A DNA stretch of 64,000 nucleotides from Paenibacillus curdlanolyticus YK9 (GTDB taxonomy: Bacteria; Bacillota; Bacilli; Paenibacillales; Paenibacillaceae): positions 156,928-220,927 of the forward strand of contig NZ_AEDD01000005.1 in NCBI RefSeq assembly GCF_000179615.1, written 5' to 3'. A program made the position numbers and the translations under genes. Position 1 is the stretch's first letter. The number at the start of each line of letters is the position of its first letter. This document shows positions 18,570-26,033 of the stretch, in pieces. Below the pieces are notes generated by a model that saw nothing but the letters and a program-made list of their open reading frames with translations, searched no databases and was not told the origin of the DNA.

Positions 18570-19574
18570 CTAATGTCCAGCCACGAACGACGAATCGAAG
18601 ATCACGCTGTAGTCGTCGATGTCATCGACCATATCGAGCTTTTGCAGGAACTCGGCCGTTTTCTGCGCCGTGTATGCCAGCGACGAATAATCATCACGCT
18701 TGGTGAACGCCGCTACATTATCCTCGCGGGTAAACAGCTTGATGCTGTCGAGGCCGAGCTTGAAGTCCGCCGGCGTCGTCTCCGCCTTCTCGGCCAGCAG
18801 CTTGATCGTCTCATCCGGGTGCGCCTTGAAGTACTCCAGTCCTTCGAACCACGCATCGACAATCTTTTGCACATCGTCTTTGCGGTTTTTTACAACGCTA
18901 TCGCGGAATACCAGCAGATCGGGAATGAGCCCTGGCGTATCCTTGGAGGAGAACAGCACCTTTCCCTTACCCTCGGTGACAGCCTTCGTTTGGAACGGCT
19001 CCCACAGAACCGATGCATCCGTCTTGCCTGTAATGAACGCCGGACCGGCATCGTTGACGGTCATGTTCACAAAGTTAACATCAGATTCCTTGAGCCCGTT
19101 CTGATCGAGCGCCGTGAGCAGCAGGAGATGGTCGACCGTTCCGAGTTCCGTCGCAACGGTTTTGCCCTTCAGATCCTTCACGCTCGCAATGTCCGGTTTG
19201 GCGACGATGGCGTCTCCTCCGTTGGAGTTGTCGTTCACCAAAACCGCCTTCAATCCGATCCCTTTCGATATTGGAGCGAGCGTGTCGCTGAGCGTCTGCG
19301 AGTTCGCATCCACCTTGCCGGTTGCCAACGCTTGAAGCGAATCGCTGTACACCGGGAACCACTCCAACTTGACGATCACGCCATGCTTCTCGAACAGCCC
19401 CTGCTGCTCGACGAGATACCACATATACCAGCCAGGCCAAGGGCTGAGCGCGATTGTAATCGGTTCGTCAGACCCTCCTGCAGCCGTCTCCTTGGACGAT
19501 CCGCCACAGCCAGCAGCTACCGTAAATACGAATACCAGAACGAGAATAAGCAAGGATTTGCGAACATTTCTCAT
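18570..19574 (-). CDS. Substrate-binding lipoprotein of the guanidine operon ABC importer
   Basis: This 334-residue binding protein of the NMT1/THI5/TauA fold has a lipoprotein signal peptide ending in VAAGC. The early segment ITIALSPWPGWYMWYLVEQQG is typical of the family. The ATG at 19574 is chosen because it is followed at once by a proper signal peptide (MRNVRKSLLILVLVF) and preceded by GAGGGAGTGGAG. Longer frames upstream run through the riboswitch and are not coding. It is the first gene under the guanidine-I riboswitch and delivers substrate to the permease. Guanidine or a guanidine derivative is the likely ligand. Confidence 0.86.
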   Translation of the reverse strand: MRNVRKSLLILVLVFVFTVAAGCGGSSKETAAGGSDEPITIALSPWPGWYMWYLVEQQGLFEKHGVIVKLEWFPVYSDSLQALATGKVDANSQTLSDTLAPISKGIGLKAVLVNDNSNGGDAIVAKPDIASVKDLKGKTVATELGTVDHLLLLTALDQNGLKESDVNFVNMTVNDAGPAFITGKTDASVLWEPFQTKAVTEGKGKVLFSSKDTPGLIPDLLVFRDSVVKNRKDDVQKIVDAWFEGLEYFKAHPDETIKLLAEKAETTPADFKLGLDSIKLFTREDNVAAFTKRDDYSSLAYTAQKTAEFLQKLDMVDDIDDYSVIFDSSFVAGH

Positions 19575-19599
19575 CGACTCCACTCCCTCTTTTTCGTAA

Positions 19600-19792
19600 A
19601 AAAGTATAAGAAAAAGCCCGGGAGAGTCATCTCCCAGGCTTTTATCCTTCCGTGTATGCGCATGTCCGGCTCGCCGCCGCTTACCGCAGCTGTACGGGTC
19701 CATCGCACGCCATCTCTCGGACCTGGCCTGACTCTCCCACGACTCGCAATAATGTCGCTCATGGTGGAACCAGCGGAACCCTAGACAGCTTT
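19600..19792 (-). ncRNA. Guanidine-I (ykkC, subtype 1) riboswitch leader
   Basis: On the minus strand the leader contains, in order and spacing, the conserved ykkC blocks: CTAGGGTTCCG (around 19784), GGTCCGAGAG (around 19720) and ACACGGAAGGATAAAAGCC (around 19645). The last runs straight into an intrinsic terminator. This is the guanidine-sensing class, a transcriptional on-switch when guanidine binds. It heads the carboxylase/DUF1989/allophanate hydrolase operon, the classical guanidine-I gene set, and lies downstream of the predicted promoter at 19878-19906. Confidence 0.95.
19612..19643 (-). terminator. Riboswitch-controlled intrinsic terminator
   Basis: AAAAGCCTGGGAGA and TCTCCCGGGCTTTT form a near-perfect hairpin with a U-tract. 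Its 5' arm is the 3' end of the riboswitch core (GATAAAAGCC), so ligand-bound aptamer and terminator compete for the same bases. Confidence 0.9.
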
Positions 19793-19851
19793 TTCGTTCA
19801 TCAATCTGCAAGCAACCTGCGCTTGGCGAGATGAGAACTATATGTTCTTTT

Positions 19852-19868
19852 TGTTATAAAACCTTACG
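19852..19868 (-). promoter_or_regulatory. GlnR/TnrA-type operator downstream of the guanidine operon promoter
   Basis: Read on the plus strand the site is TGTTA-N7-TTACG, one mismatch from TGTNA-N7-TNACA. It lies about +4 to +20 from the predicted start site, a typical repression position. Confidence 0.65.
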
Positions 19869-19877
19869 TTTACCTGT

Positions 19878-19906
19878 AGTTTATTTCGAATGTTCGGATG
19901 TGTCAA
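19878..19906 (-). promoter_or_regulatory. Predicted sigma-A promoter of the guanidine operon
   Basis: A consensus TTGACA (-35, 19901-19906) and TAAACT (-10, 19878-19883) are separated by 17 bases. The weak -10 fits an activator-dependent promoter. Transcription would start about 80 bases before the riboswitch core. Confidence 0.65.
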
Positions 19907-19912
19907 CACTTA

Positions 19913-19929
19913 TGTTAGGTTTTATTACA
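19913..19929 (-). promoter_or_regulatory. GlnR/TnrA-type operator upstream of the guanidine operon promoter
   Basis: TGTAA-N7-TAACA on the minus strand is a perfect consensus match. It lies 6 bases upstream of the -35 and is centred near -50, the position at which TnrA and Paenibacillus GlnR activate. It overlaps a palindrome (ATTACA TG TGTAAT, 19924-19937) and could also act on the divergent operon. Confidence 0.75.
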
Positions 19930-19962
19930 TGTGTAATTGGGAGAATGATGAAATCCGTACAT

Positions 19963-19979
19963 TGATCGGAAACCGATCA
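19963..19979. repeat. Inverted repeat TGATCGG-N3-CCGATCA, possible operator
   Basis: Two perfect 7-base arms with a 3-base centre lie in the divergent region between the guanidine operon and the amino-acid importer operon. There is no T-tract, so it looks like a regulator binding site rather than a terminator. The cognate regulator is unknown; none is encoded next to it. Confidence 0.4.
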
Positions 19980-20084
19980 GCGAATGAAGTCGAATAAACG
20001 CGATAAGTTCGTCGGGGAAAAAGAGGGAGGGTCGAGTAAGGATGTGAGGTTTTCTCTGGAAATTGAAAGATTTGAAATCAATAA

Positions 20085-20123
20085 TTGACAAGGGGAAAAT
20101 GCCGCGTTATTGTTGAATACAAT
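20085..20123 (+). promoter_or_regulatory. Predicted promoter of the amino-acid ABC importer operon, with overlapping palindrome
   Basis: TTGACA (20085-20090) and TATTGT (20108-20113) are separated by 17 bases. The -10 lies inside the inverted repeat ATTGT-TGAAT-ACAAT (20109-20123), a candidate operator. The first gene starts about 70 bases downstream. Confidence 0.5.
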
Positions 20124-20184
20124 AAATCGCATAAGAATAGTATGAATTGACAAGCTAACTAGCCGTAAGGAGAATGGAGATCCT

Positions 20185-20847
20185 ATGGAAAACTACTCCG
20201 CGTTCGATTTGATTCCTATTTTTGCGAAAGCATCGGCGACAACCTTAATGGTCGCTTCTATATCCATCTTCTTTGCATTTCTTATAGGACTGCTGTCCAG
20301 CATCGCATTGTTCTATAACGCGCCCGTCCTAAAGCCAGCCATTCGAGCATACGTTGAATTTTTCAGAAACACGCCCTCTCTGGTTCAGGCTTACTTTATT
20401 TTTTATGGGCTTCCCAAAATCTCTTTGCAATTCGACAGCTATACCTGCTCCATCCTTGTCCTGTCGCTATTAGGCGGCGCTTATATGTGCGAAGCCATCC
20501 ATTCCGGCATGAAAGCCATATCCGCCAACCAGCTTGAGCTCGCAAAATCAATGGGGCTGTCCAGATTCAACACAATCATCTACCTCATCCTCCCCCAGGC
20601 GTTATCCACCTCCATCGCTGCAGTCAACAATAATTCCATTTTCTTAACCAAAGAAGTGTCAGCCATGAAGATCATTCTGCTGCCCGAAATCGTCTATCAA
20701 GCCTTTGCGATTATAAGCTTACGGGCTGATTTGACTCTCCCTGTCGCTGCCTTAACCATTATCAGCTACCTGCTCATTTTACTGCCTATGTCCTATTTAT
20801 TTTCCCGTATAGAAAGGAAGATCCGGTTTGCAGAATTTGGGGTTTGA
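20185..20847 (+). CDS. Polar amino-acid-type ABC transporter permease 1
   Basis: This 220-residue permease of the HisM/GlnP family has five to six hydrophobic segments, the motif EFFRNTPSLVQAYFIFYGLP near residue 57 and the coupling loop LELAKSMGLSRFNTIIYLILPQA. The ATG is preceded by GTAAGGAGAATGGAG. It overlaps the next permease gene by 20 bases, and four consecutive plus-strand genes make one importer. The cargo may be an amino acid or another small nitrogen compound. The position between guanidine and urea genes suggests a nitrogen source, but nothing in the sequence fixes the ligand. Confidence 0.88.
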   Translation: MENYSAFDLIPIFAKASATTLMVASISIFFAFLIGLLSSIALFYNAPVLKPAIRAYVEFFRNTPSLVQAYFIFYGLPKISLQFDSYTCSILVLSLLGGAYMCEAIHSGMKAISANQLELAKSMGLSRFNTIIYLILPQALSTSIAAVNNNSIFLTKEVSAMKIILLPEIVYQAFAIISLRADLTLPVAALTIISYLLILLPMSYLFSRIERKIRFAEFGV

Positions 20848-21520
20848 TGCGATTGCCAAAGCTTTCCCGAGGCTGTTGGACGGCCTTATGCTCACGATTC
20901 AAATCGCCGGCATTTCCTTTCTTTTATCGATCGTCTTCGGATTTATTATCGGGGCCTTGATGACCTTAAAATACAAATGGCTAACCTTCCCTTTAAGGGT
21001 TTTGTTGGACGCCTTTCGTCTAATTCACCCTGTCATCTGGCTATTCATCCTCTTTTATGGGATCGCTTTTCTTTTTCATGCGCAAACCGATGGCTACATC
21101 GTATCCATCATCGTTTTCACCCTGTGGGGCTCCTTTGAAATCGGGGATTTGGTTAGAAGCTTTATTACGAGCCTTCCCCGCCACCAATTCGAAACGAGCA
21201 TGGCGATTGGGCTCACCAGAAGGCAAATGTATGCACACGTTCTGCTGCCGCAAATCATCATTCGAACGACTCCCTCCATTGTCAGCCTGGCAACTCGACT
21301 CATCAAAACAACCAGCTTGGTTTCGCTTATAGGCGTTCAAGAAATGCTCAAGGTGTCGCAAAACATCATTCAAGTTTCCTATTACAACAACCCGGCTAGC
21401 ATGATTTCCTTCACCATGTATCTGGTATTGCTGGTCTTCTATTTCATCATCTGCTTTCCGTTATCCATCCTCTCACGACTCATGGAGAAAAAAGCCGCAT
21501 CCCTTACGTCGGGCACCTAA
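20828..21520 (+). CDS. Polar amino-acid-type ABC transporter permease 2
   Basis: This 230-residue partner of the preceding permease belongs to the same HisM/GlnP family, with the loop FETSMAIGLTRRQMYAHVLLPQIIIRTTPS near residue 120. It has a TTG start with AAGGAAG at 20815-20821, inside the previous gene. Two different permeases imply a heterodimeric membrane core like HisQM. It is followed 12 bases later by the ATPase gene. Confidence 0.87.
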   Translation: MQNLGFDAIAKAFPRLLDGLMLTIQIAGISFLLSIVFGFIIGALMTLKYKWLTFPLRVLLDAFRLIHPVIWLFILFYGIAFLFHAQTDGYIVSIIVFTLWGSFEIGDLVRSFITSLPRHQFETSMAIGLTRRQMYAHVLLPQIIIRTTPSIVSLATRLIKTTSLVSLIGVQEMLKVSQNIIQVSYYNNPASMISFTMYLVLLVFYFIICFPLSILSRLMEKKAASLTSGT

Positions 21521-21532
21521 AAAGGAGAATTT

Positions 21533-22297
21533 ATGCACTTAACCATACGCAACCTGAAGAAGTCATTTAACGGAAACATCGTCCTGAACCCTATCGATCT
21601 AGACGTCGCGCAGGGTGAAATCATTGCAATTCTGGGGCGTTCTGGCTGCGGCAAATCCACGCTATTGCGATGCATTAACGGCCTAGAGGAGATCGACTCC
21701 GGCGAAATTCATCTTCACGGCAAGCTAATCTCCAAGCCCGCTTCGAATTATGCCCACTGGGTGGAGGTACGCAAGAAGATCGGCATGGTCTTTCAAAGCT
21801 ATGATCTCTTTCCCCATATGAATGTGCTGAACAACATTATTCTAGGTCCCATGAAGGTCGAGAACAGAAGCCGGAAGGACGCTACTCAGGCCGCGACTAA
21901 GCTGCTGGAGAGAGTCGGCATGCTGGACAAAAAGCTTGCTTACCCCAGAGAGCTTTCCGGCGGCCAAAAGCAGCGAGTGGCCATCTGCAGAGCGCTATGC
22001 ATGAACCCGGAAATCATTTTGTTCGATGAGGTAACGGCCGCTTTGGACCCCGAGATGGTGCGTGAGGTGTTAGATGTCATTAAGGCATTAAAGAATCAAG
22101 GATTGACGTTAATAATCGTGACGCATGAGATGGAGTTTGCAGAGAAAATAGCGGACCGCATCGTCTTCATGGAGGCTGGAAAAATCATTGAAATCAATAC
22201 GCCGGCCCAATTTTTCAACTTCCCAAGGACGGTTGCTGCTAGGCAATTTCTCAATCTCCCGGTGGATGATGCCGCTTCTATCGACCATGTGAGCTGA
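21533..22297 (+). CDS. Polar amino-acid-type ABC transporter ATPase (GlnQ/HisP-like)
   Basis: This 254-residue ATPase has Walker A GRSGCGKST at about 35-43, Q-loop VFQSYDLFPHMNV, signature LSGGQKQRVAICRA, Walker B IILFDEVTAALDPE and THEMEFAEKIADR, the standard HisP/GlnQ set. The common EPTSALD is replaced by EVTAALD, which is common enough to keep activity. The ATG has AAAAGGAGA upstream. It works with the two permeases just upstream. Confidence 0.9.
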   Translation: MHLTIRNLKKSFNGNIVLNPIDLDVAQGEIIAILGRSGCGKSTLLRCINGLEEIDSGEIHLHGKLISKPASNYAHWVEVRKKIGMVFQSYDLFPHMNVLNNIILGPMKVENRSRKDATQAATKLLERVGMLDKKLAYPRELSGGQKQRVAICRALCMNPEIILFDEVTAALDPEMVREVLDVIKALKNQGLTLIIVTHEMEFAEKIADRIVFMEAGKIIEINTPAQFFNFPRTVAARQFLNLPVDDAASIDHVS

Positions 22298-22354
22298 AAT
22301 AAAATATGCAAATATTTTATTTATACAAACAAAAGTACAAAGGAGAGAGTGGAA

Positions 22355-23206
22355 ATGAAAAAAGCGATTGCCGGTATACTAAGCATTCTATTATTAGCGG
22401 GGTTAGTCGGTTGCTCCTCTAGCAACGATGGGAAGAGCGCCGAATCCGGCTCCATTGCTGCAATCAAAAAAGCAGATACGATCAGAATCGGCATTTTCGC
22501 CGACGATGCGCCGTTCTGCTATCAAGATGCCGATGGCACATTCAAAGGATACGACGTTGACTTGGGGAAACGGATTGCAAAGGAACTGCTAGGCGACGAG
22601 AACAAAATCTCTTGGGTTGTCGTCAATCCAGCCGACCGCATTCCTTACTTGCAAACGGATAAGGCTGACTTAATGCTCGCCGACTTTACCGTAACGGAGG
22701 AACGGGCAAAAAGCGTTGATTTCACGCTGCCTTACGAGAAAGTGTCGCTGGGCGTCGTGTCGAAGGATAAAGCGCCAATCAACTCGGTTGATGATTTGAA
22801 GGGAAAAACGTTAGCTGTAAATACAGGCACGACGGCGGACTCCTACTTCACCAAAAATTATCCGGACGTTAAGCTCATCAAGATCGACGCCATTACAGAC
22901 GGCTACCAAGCACTGATTACAGGCAGAGCCGATGCGTTCGCGCAGGACAACACCCTGTTATTATCGTGGGCTAAGAAAAATGAAGGCTACACGGTTGGCG
23001 TGAAAGAGCTAGGCAACAAGGATTATATCGCCGGTGCTGTCAAACAGGGGAATAAGGAACTCCTGGATTATGTGAATGACCTGATCAAAGGAAAGCTCAA
23101 GGACGAAAACTTCTTCCATAAGCTCTACGATACGACGCTTAAAGCGAGCTTCCCGGATGACGTCACCGCTGATCAGATCGTAGTGGAGGGCGGGGTAACG
23201 GAGTAA
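22355..23206 (+). CDS. Polar amino-acid-type ABC transporter substrate-binding lipoprotein
   Basis: This 283-residue family 3 solute-binding protein has a signal peptide with lipobox LVGC near residue 20. The ligand-site segments are visible: FAPFC-type ADDAPFCYQDADG, GYDVDLGKRIA, LMLADFTVTEERAKSVDF (arginine for the carboxylate in classical members) and DAFAQDNTLLL (aspartate). ATG 22355 is preferred over GTG 22349 because AGGAG then lies 9 bases upstream. The retained Arg and Asp suggest an amino-acid-like ligand with both an alpha-carboxylate and an amino group. It is the last gene before a strong terminator. Confidence 0.88.
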   Translation: MKKAIAGILSILLLAGLVGCSSSNDGKSAESGSIAAIKKADTIRIGIFADDAPFCYQDADGTFKGYDVDLGKRIAKELLGDENKISWVVVNPADRIPYLQTDKADLMLADFTVTEERAKSVDFTLPYEKVSLGVVSKDKAPINSVDDLKGKTLAVNTGTTADSYFTKNYPDVKLIKIDAITDGYQALITGRADAFAQDNTLLLSWAKKNEGYTVGVKELGNKDYIAGAVKQGNKELLDYVNDLIKGKLKDENFFHKLYDTTLKASFPDDVTADQIVVEGGVTE

Positions 23207-23248
23207 TCCATTACCGGCGATCACCCTGACTGCGGGCTCAAAGCAACA

Positions 23249-23283
23249 AAGAGCCCAACGAGCACTAGACTCGTTGGGCTCTT
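23249..23283. terminator. Bidirectional terminator between importer operon and stalk-domain gene
   Basis: Perfect 14 bp arms AAGAGCCCAACGAG (23249-23262) and CTCGTTGGGCTCTT (23270-23283) have a 7-base loop. T-rich tails lie on both sides, and the flanking genes converge. Confidence 0.92.
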
Positions 23284-23288
23284 CATTT

Positions 23289-24464
23289 TTACTTCTTGCG
23301 CTTCCACACCGATCCATCGGAGAACGCGACTTTGTCGATCGTGATGTTGGAGATTTTGCTCGTATCGGAGTAGCTCCACAGGTCCCACGTGAACGTATAC
23401 GTGTCGCCCCAATCCACAACATCGCTCGCTTTGCCATAGAACCGGTTTGTGTACGGATATCCGCCCTTAACCGGGTCGCCATAGGCATCAAAGCAGCTGA
23501 ACGAGAGTTCGAATGCAACGATTTTCTTTTCCGTCAGGTTTTTCAGGCGGATGTTCGCTTCTGGATACCCCATCGTGTCGTACGAAATGTTCGATGCTTG
23601 AATTTGCAGCGGTACATTTTTGTTATTAACCAGCTCTTGCTTCAATTGCTTCTTGTAGTCCGCCAGAACCTTGCCCCACATATTAGTGAGACTCGTGTAG
23701 AACGAATCGCTCAGATACGTTTGGTCCGTGTATTGATAGCTTCTGCTTGCCGTATCTTCCCCTTGCTTGGACATGCTGTGAATCGCGCGCCCGAGGAAGG
23801 TATGGTCTTCCCCATTAACGTCGATTGAAAACCCCGGTACGTTCGTTGCGTTCTCGAAACCGCCTTTTTGCCCTGGTGCGATCGTCATCGTGTAGTCCAT
23901 CGTATAGATTTCCCCGTCATACATCGAATACTGCACGTAATCAACTGTAACGGCGTTGCCGCCTAGGTTTTTAATGGATGAGTTCGTAATTTGGAGCGGC
24001 AATCCCGTATAAAACTTCGTTTTCTTCGGGTCGCCTGTCTTAATGCTGATCAAATCCGGCTTCGTCGTCGCTACCGCGCCCATCGTATCGAGCAGCGGCT
24101 TCAGCGGCACCATCGTACGTCCGTTTACTTGCGCTGGCGCCGTGTTCAGGAATACCGTCACGCCATTAATCGTCGCCGAAAGCTGGCCCACTACGAAAGT
24201 TACCGTCGTCTCGCCGTTCGATCCGATAATTCGCTTATTTGAAGCATCCCACGTAAAGCTAAGTCCGAGGCTCTCGATCGTTTCCTTCGCCGATACAAGC
24301 GTAGCGCCATCGCGGACGACCGGCGCTTGCGCATATTTGACCTTCACGCCGTTAACGAATACGGATGGACCGCTTGCCGCTTCAGCATTTGCTGTCCAAA
24401 TCGGCATCGTCATAAGCATAATGAGCGCTAATAGGAATGTTGTTATTCTCTTTTTGTTTCTCAT
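23289..24464 (-). CDS. Secreted protein with copper amine oxidase N-terminal-like stalk domain
   Basis: This 391-residue protein has a signal peptide (about 1-29, TANAEAA). A copper-amine-oxidase N-terminal stalk domain follows at about 35-145, with VFVNGVKV, APVVRDGATLVSAKE and NGRTMVPLKPLLDTMGA. This domain is a non-catalytic module abundant in Paenibacillaceae secreted proteins. The C-terminal 240 residues contain a beta-rich region resembling FxLYD-type domains (LQIQASNISYDTMGYPEANIRLKNLTEKKIVAFELSF-like strands) and are not recognised further. No copper-oxidase catalytic residues are present, so an enzymatic role should not be inferred. Likely surface or envelope function. Confidence 0.75.
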   Translation of the reverse strand: MRNKKRITTFLLALIMLMTMPIWTANAEAASGPSVFVNGVKVKYAQAPVVRDGATLVSAKETIESLGLSFTWDASNKRIIGSNGETTVTFVVGQLSATINGVTVFLNTAPAQVNGRTMVPLKPLLDTMGAVATTKPDLISIKTGDPKKTKFYTGLPLQITNSSIKNLGGNAVTVDYVQYSMYDGEIYTMDYTMTIAPGQKGGFENATNVPGFSIDVNGEDHTFLGRAIHSMSKQGEDTASRSYQYTDQTYLSDSFYTSLTNMWGKVLADYKKQLKQELVNNKNVPLQIQASNISYDTMGYPEANIRLKNLTEKKIVAFELSFSCFDAYGDPVKGGYPYTNRFYGKASDVVDWGDTYTFTWDLWSYSDTSKISNITIDKVAFSDGSVWKRKK

Positions 24465-24571
24465 TGTTTCATTCTTCCCCCTTCTGGTTGGTTACTTTTG
24501 TAAACCATAACGACTATTATAGTACGTACTAGTGCCCTAGGACTAGCTTTTCATGATATTTTAGGGGATTT

Positions 24572-25180
24572 TTAGGATGTAGCTGTCGAATTCTTTAAAA
24601 TGCTGATTATATTCTTAATATAATCTTCCGCATTGGCTCTTGAATTTATGGGTGCATCAAAATTATAAGCCTTCTCTTCGCCCTCTATCGGAACTAGTGC
24701 ATATACTCTATCGTACGTTGTGTTTTCTTTCGTTGCTTGTTCGCTTGGCAAATCACAATTCAAAATGTAAACAACTCCGTGGCCCAACTTGGTGTCCCCT
24801 TCATACTCCGTATTCTTTATACTACAATGATTCGGCAATGCGGCGCCGTTTGGTTGATCCTTGTAATAAGAAATAAGATCCAATACGGAGCTTTGTCCGC
24901 TCTTCCCGTCATCAAAATGGTAAACCGTATAGTTAGAAATCTTGTTATTTTTACTTTGCTTAAATTTAAACTGATCTACGACCTGACGCTTTTCAGTTGT
25001 TACAGTCCAGTTGTCAGGCAATTTTATGATTAGTTCTGAATTGTCGCTATCGTTATAATTCACAACGCTAAATTCAGCTTCAGTTGCAATGGGGGAATCG
25101 ATCGTTTTCGCTTCACTGCATCCGCTTATGATCAGCACGAGTATCAAAAAACTTGTAATCGCAAAGTTCTTAATGGGCAT
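24572..25180 (-). CDS. Orphan lipoprotein of unknown function
   Basis: This 202-residue protein has a lipoprotein signal peptide with lipobox LIISGC at residues 16-21. The mature part resembles PsbP/YfnC-like or PCYCGC-type small lipoproteins only in general shape (LIIKLPDNWTVTTEKRQVVDQFKF), and I do not recognise a family. The gene is much richer in A and T than its neighbours, suggesting a separate origin. A perfect 12 bp palindrome lies about 30 bases upstream. It stands alone between the stalk-domain gene and urtE. Confidence 0.6.
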   Translation of the reverse strand: MPIKNFAITSFLILVLIISGCSEAKTIDSPIATEAEFSVVNYNDSDNSELIIKLPDNWTVTTEKRQVVDQFKFKQSKNNKISNYTVYHFDDGKSGQSSVLDLISYYKDQPNGAALPNHCSIKNTEYEGDTKLGHGVVYILNCDLPSEQATKENTTYDRVYALVPIEGEEKAYNFDAPINSRANAEDYIKNIISILKNSTATS

Positions 25181-25208
25181 TCTTATCCTATCATTCCTTT
25201 CAAATTAG

Positions 25209-25220
25209 TTAACCGGTTAA
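25209..25220. promoter_or_regulatory. Palindrome TTAACCGGTTAA, LacI/GalR-family-like operator
   Basis: A perfect 12-base palindrome with a central CG lies 29 bases before the lipoprotein start. The form is typical of LacI/GalR-family operators. No such regulator gene is in the window. Confidence 0.4.
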
Positions 25221-25244
25221 GTTAATACTATCAAATCCCCGTTA

Positions 25245-25293
25245 CAAAAAAAATAGCACCACCGGGCACGGGAAATCTCCCCTACCAGGCAAT
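25245..25293 (-). terminator. Possible terminator of the urt operon
   Basis: Downstream of urtE an imperfect GC-rich hairpin (central arms GGGG and CCCG around 25268-25285) is followed on the minus strand by a run of eight or nine T at 25245-25253. The stem has several mismatches. Confidence 0.5.
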
Positions 25294-25331
25294 GCTTTCA
25301 ACTCTGTTATGGCTTCAGCCGATTCCAGCAC

Positions 25332-26033
25332 TCACACCGTCAAATACCGCCGGATTACCTCATCGCTAAGGCTATCCAACTGCCCCTCCCAAGCGACAGC
25401 GCCTTTATCGAGAATATAGAAATAGTCGCCTACGCTTTTCACAAAATCCAGGCTCTGCTCGACGAGCAAAATCGCCGTCTTGCCATCCGCCTTAATCGAC
25501 CGGATTACATCCCGAATATCGTCGACGATCGACGGCTGTATCCCCTCGCACGGCTCATCGAGCAAGAGCAGCTCCGGCTTGGATGCCAATGCTCTAGCGA
25601 ACGCCAGCTGTTGCTGCTGTCCGCCAGAGAGGTCGCCGCCACGGCGCTCATACATCGTCGGCAGCACCGGGAACTTGGCAATCGCCTCAGCCGGAATTTC
25701 TCGCGTCTTCTCGCGCGCTGCTTCCAGGCCGACCAAGATGTTCTCATATACAGTCAATTGGCCGAAAATTTCGCGTCCCTGCGGCACGTAGCCAATGCCG
25801 CTCTTCGCCCGACGCGCTGGCGCAGCCTTGGTTAGATCCGCGCCGTTGTACGACACTCCGCCTCGGCGAGCCTTCAGCACGCCCATAATGCTTTTCATCA
25901 GCGTCGTCTTACCCACGCCGTTGCGCCCTAGCAGGCATACGACCTGCCCCGGCTTTACGTTCAATGATATGTTTCGCAAAATAACGCTCTCGCCATATCC
26001 GGCCTCAAGCTGTTGAACGGCTAACATCGGCAT
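25332..26033 (-). CDS. urtE: Urea ABC transporter ATP-binding protein UrtE
   Basis: This 233-residue LivF-type ATPase has Walker A GRNGVGKTT, signature LSGGQQQQLAFARAL, Walker B LLLLDEPCEGIQPSIV and the EQSLDFV segment. The PCEGIQPSIV form is typical of UrtE. It is the last of five urt genes; its start overlaps the urtD stop region by 29 bases, indicating coupled translation. It pairs with UrtD as the heterodimeric motor of the branched-chain-amino-acid-like urea importer. Confidence 0.92.
   Translation of the reverse strand: MPMLAVQQLEAGYGESVILRNISLNVKPGQVVCLLGRNGVGKTTLMKSIMGVLKARRGGVSYNGADLTKAAPARRAKSGIGYVPQGREIFGQLTVYENILVGLEAAREKTREIPAEAIAKFPVLPTMYERRGGDLSGGQQQQLAFARALASKPELLLLDEPCEGIQPSIVDDIRDVIRSIKADGKTAILLVEQSLDFVKSVGDYFYILDKGAVAWEGQLDSLSDEVIRRYLTV

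Noticed and set aside
18498..19784. 428-codon plus-strand frame over the guanidine binding-protein gene and riboswitch
   Set aside because: It runs antisense through a lipoprotein gene and a structured RNA, with no ribosome-binding site or family match.
23289..24464. Copper amine oxidase enzyme
   Set aside because: Only the N-terminal stalk module is present; there is no TPQ-containing catalytic domain.
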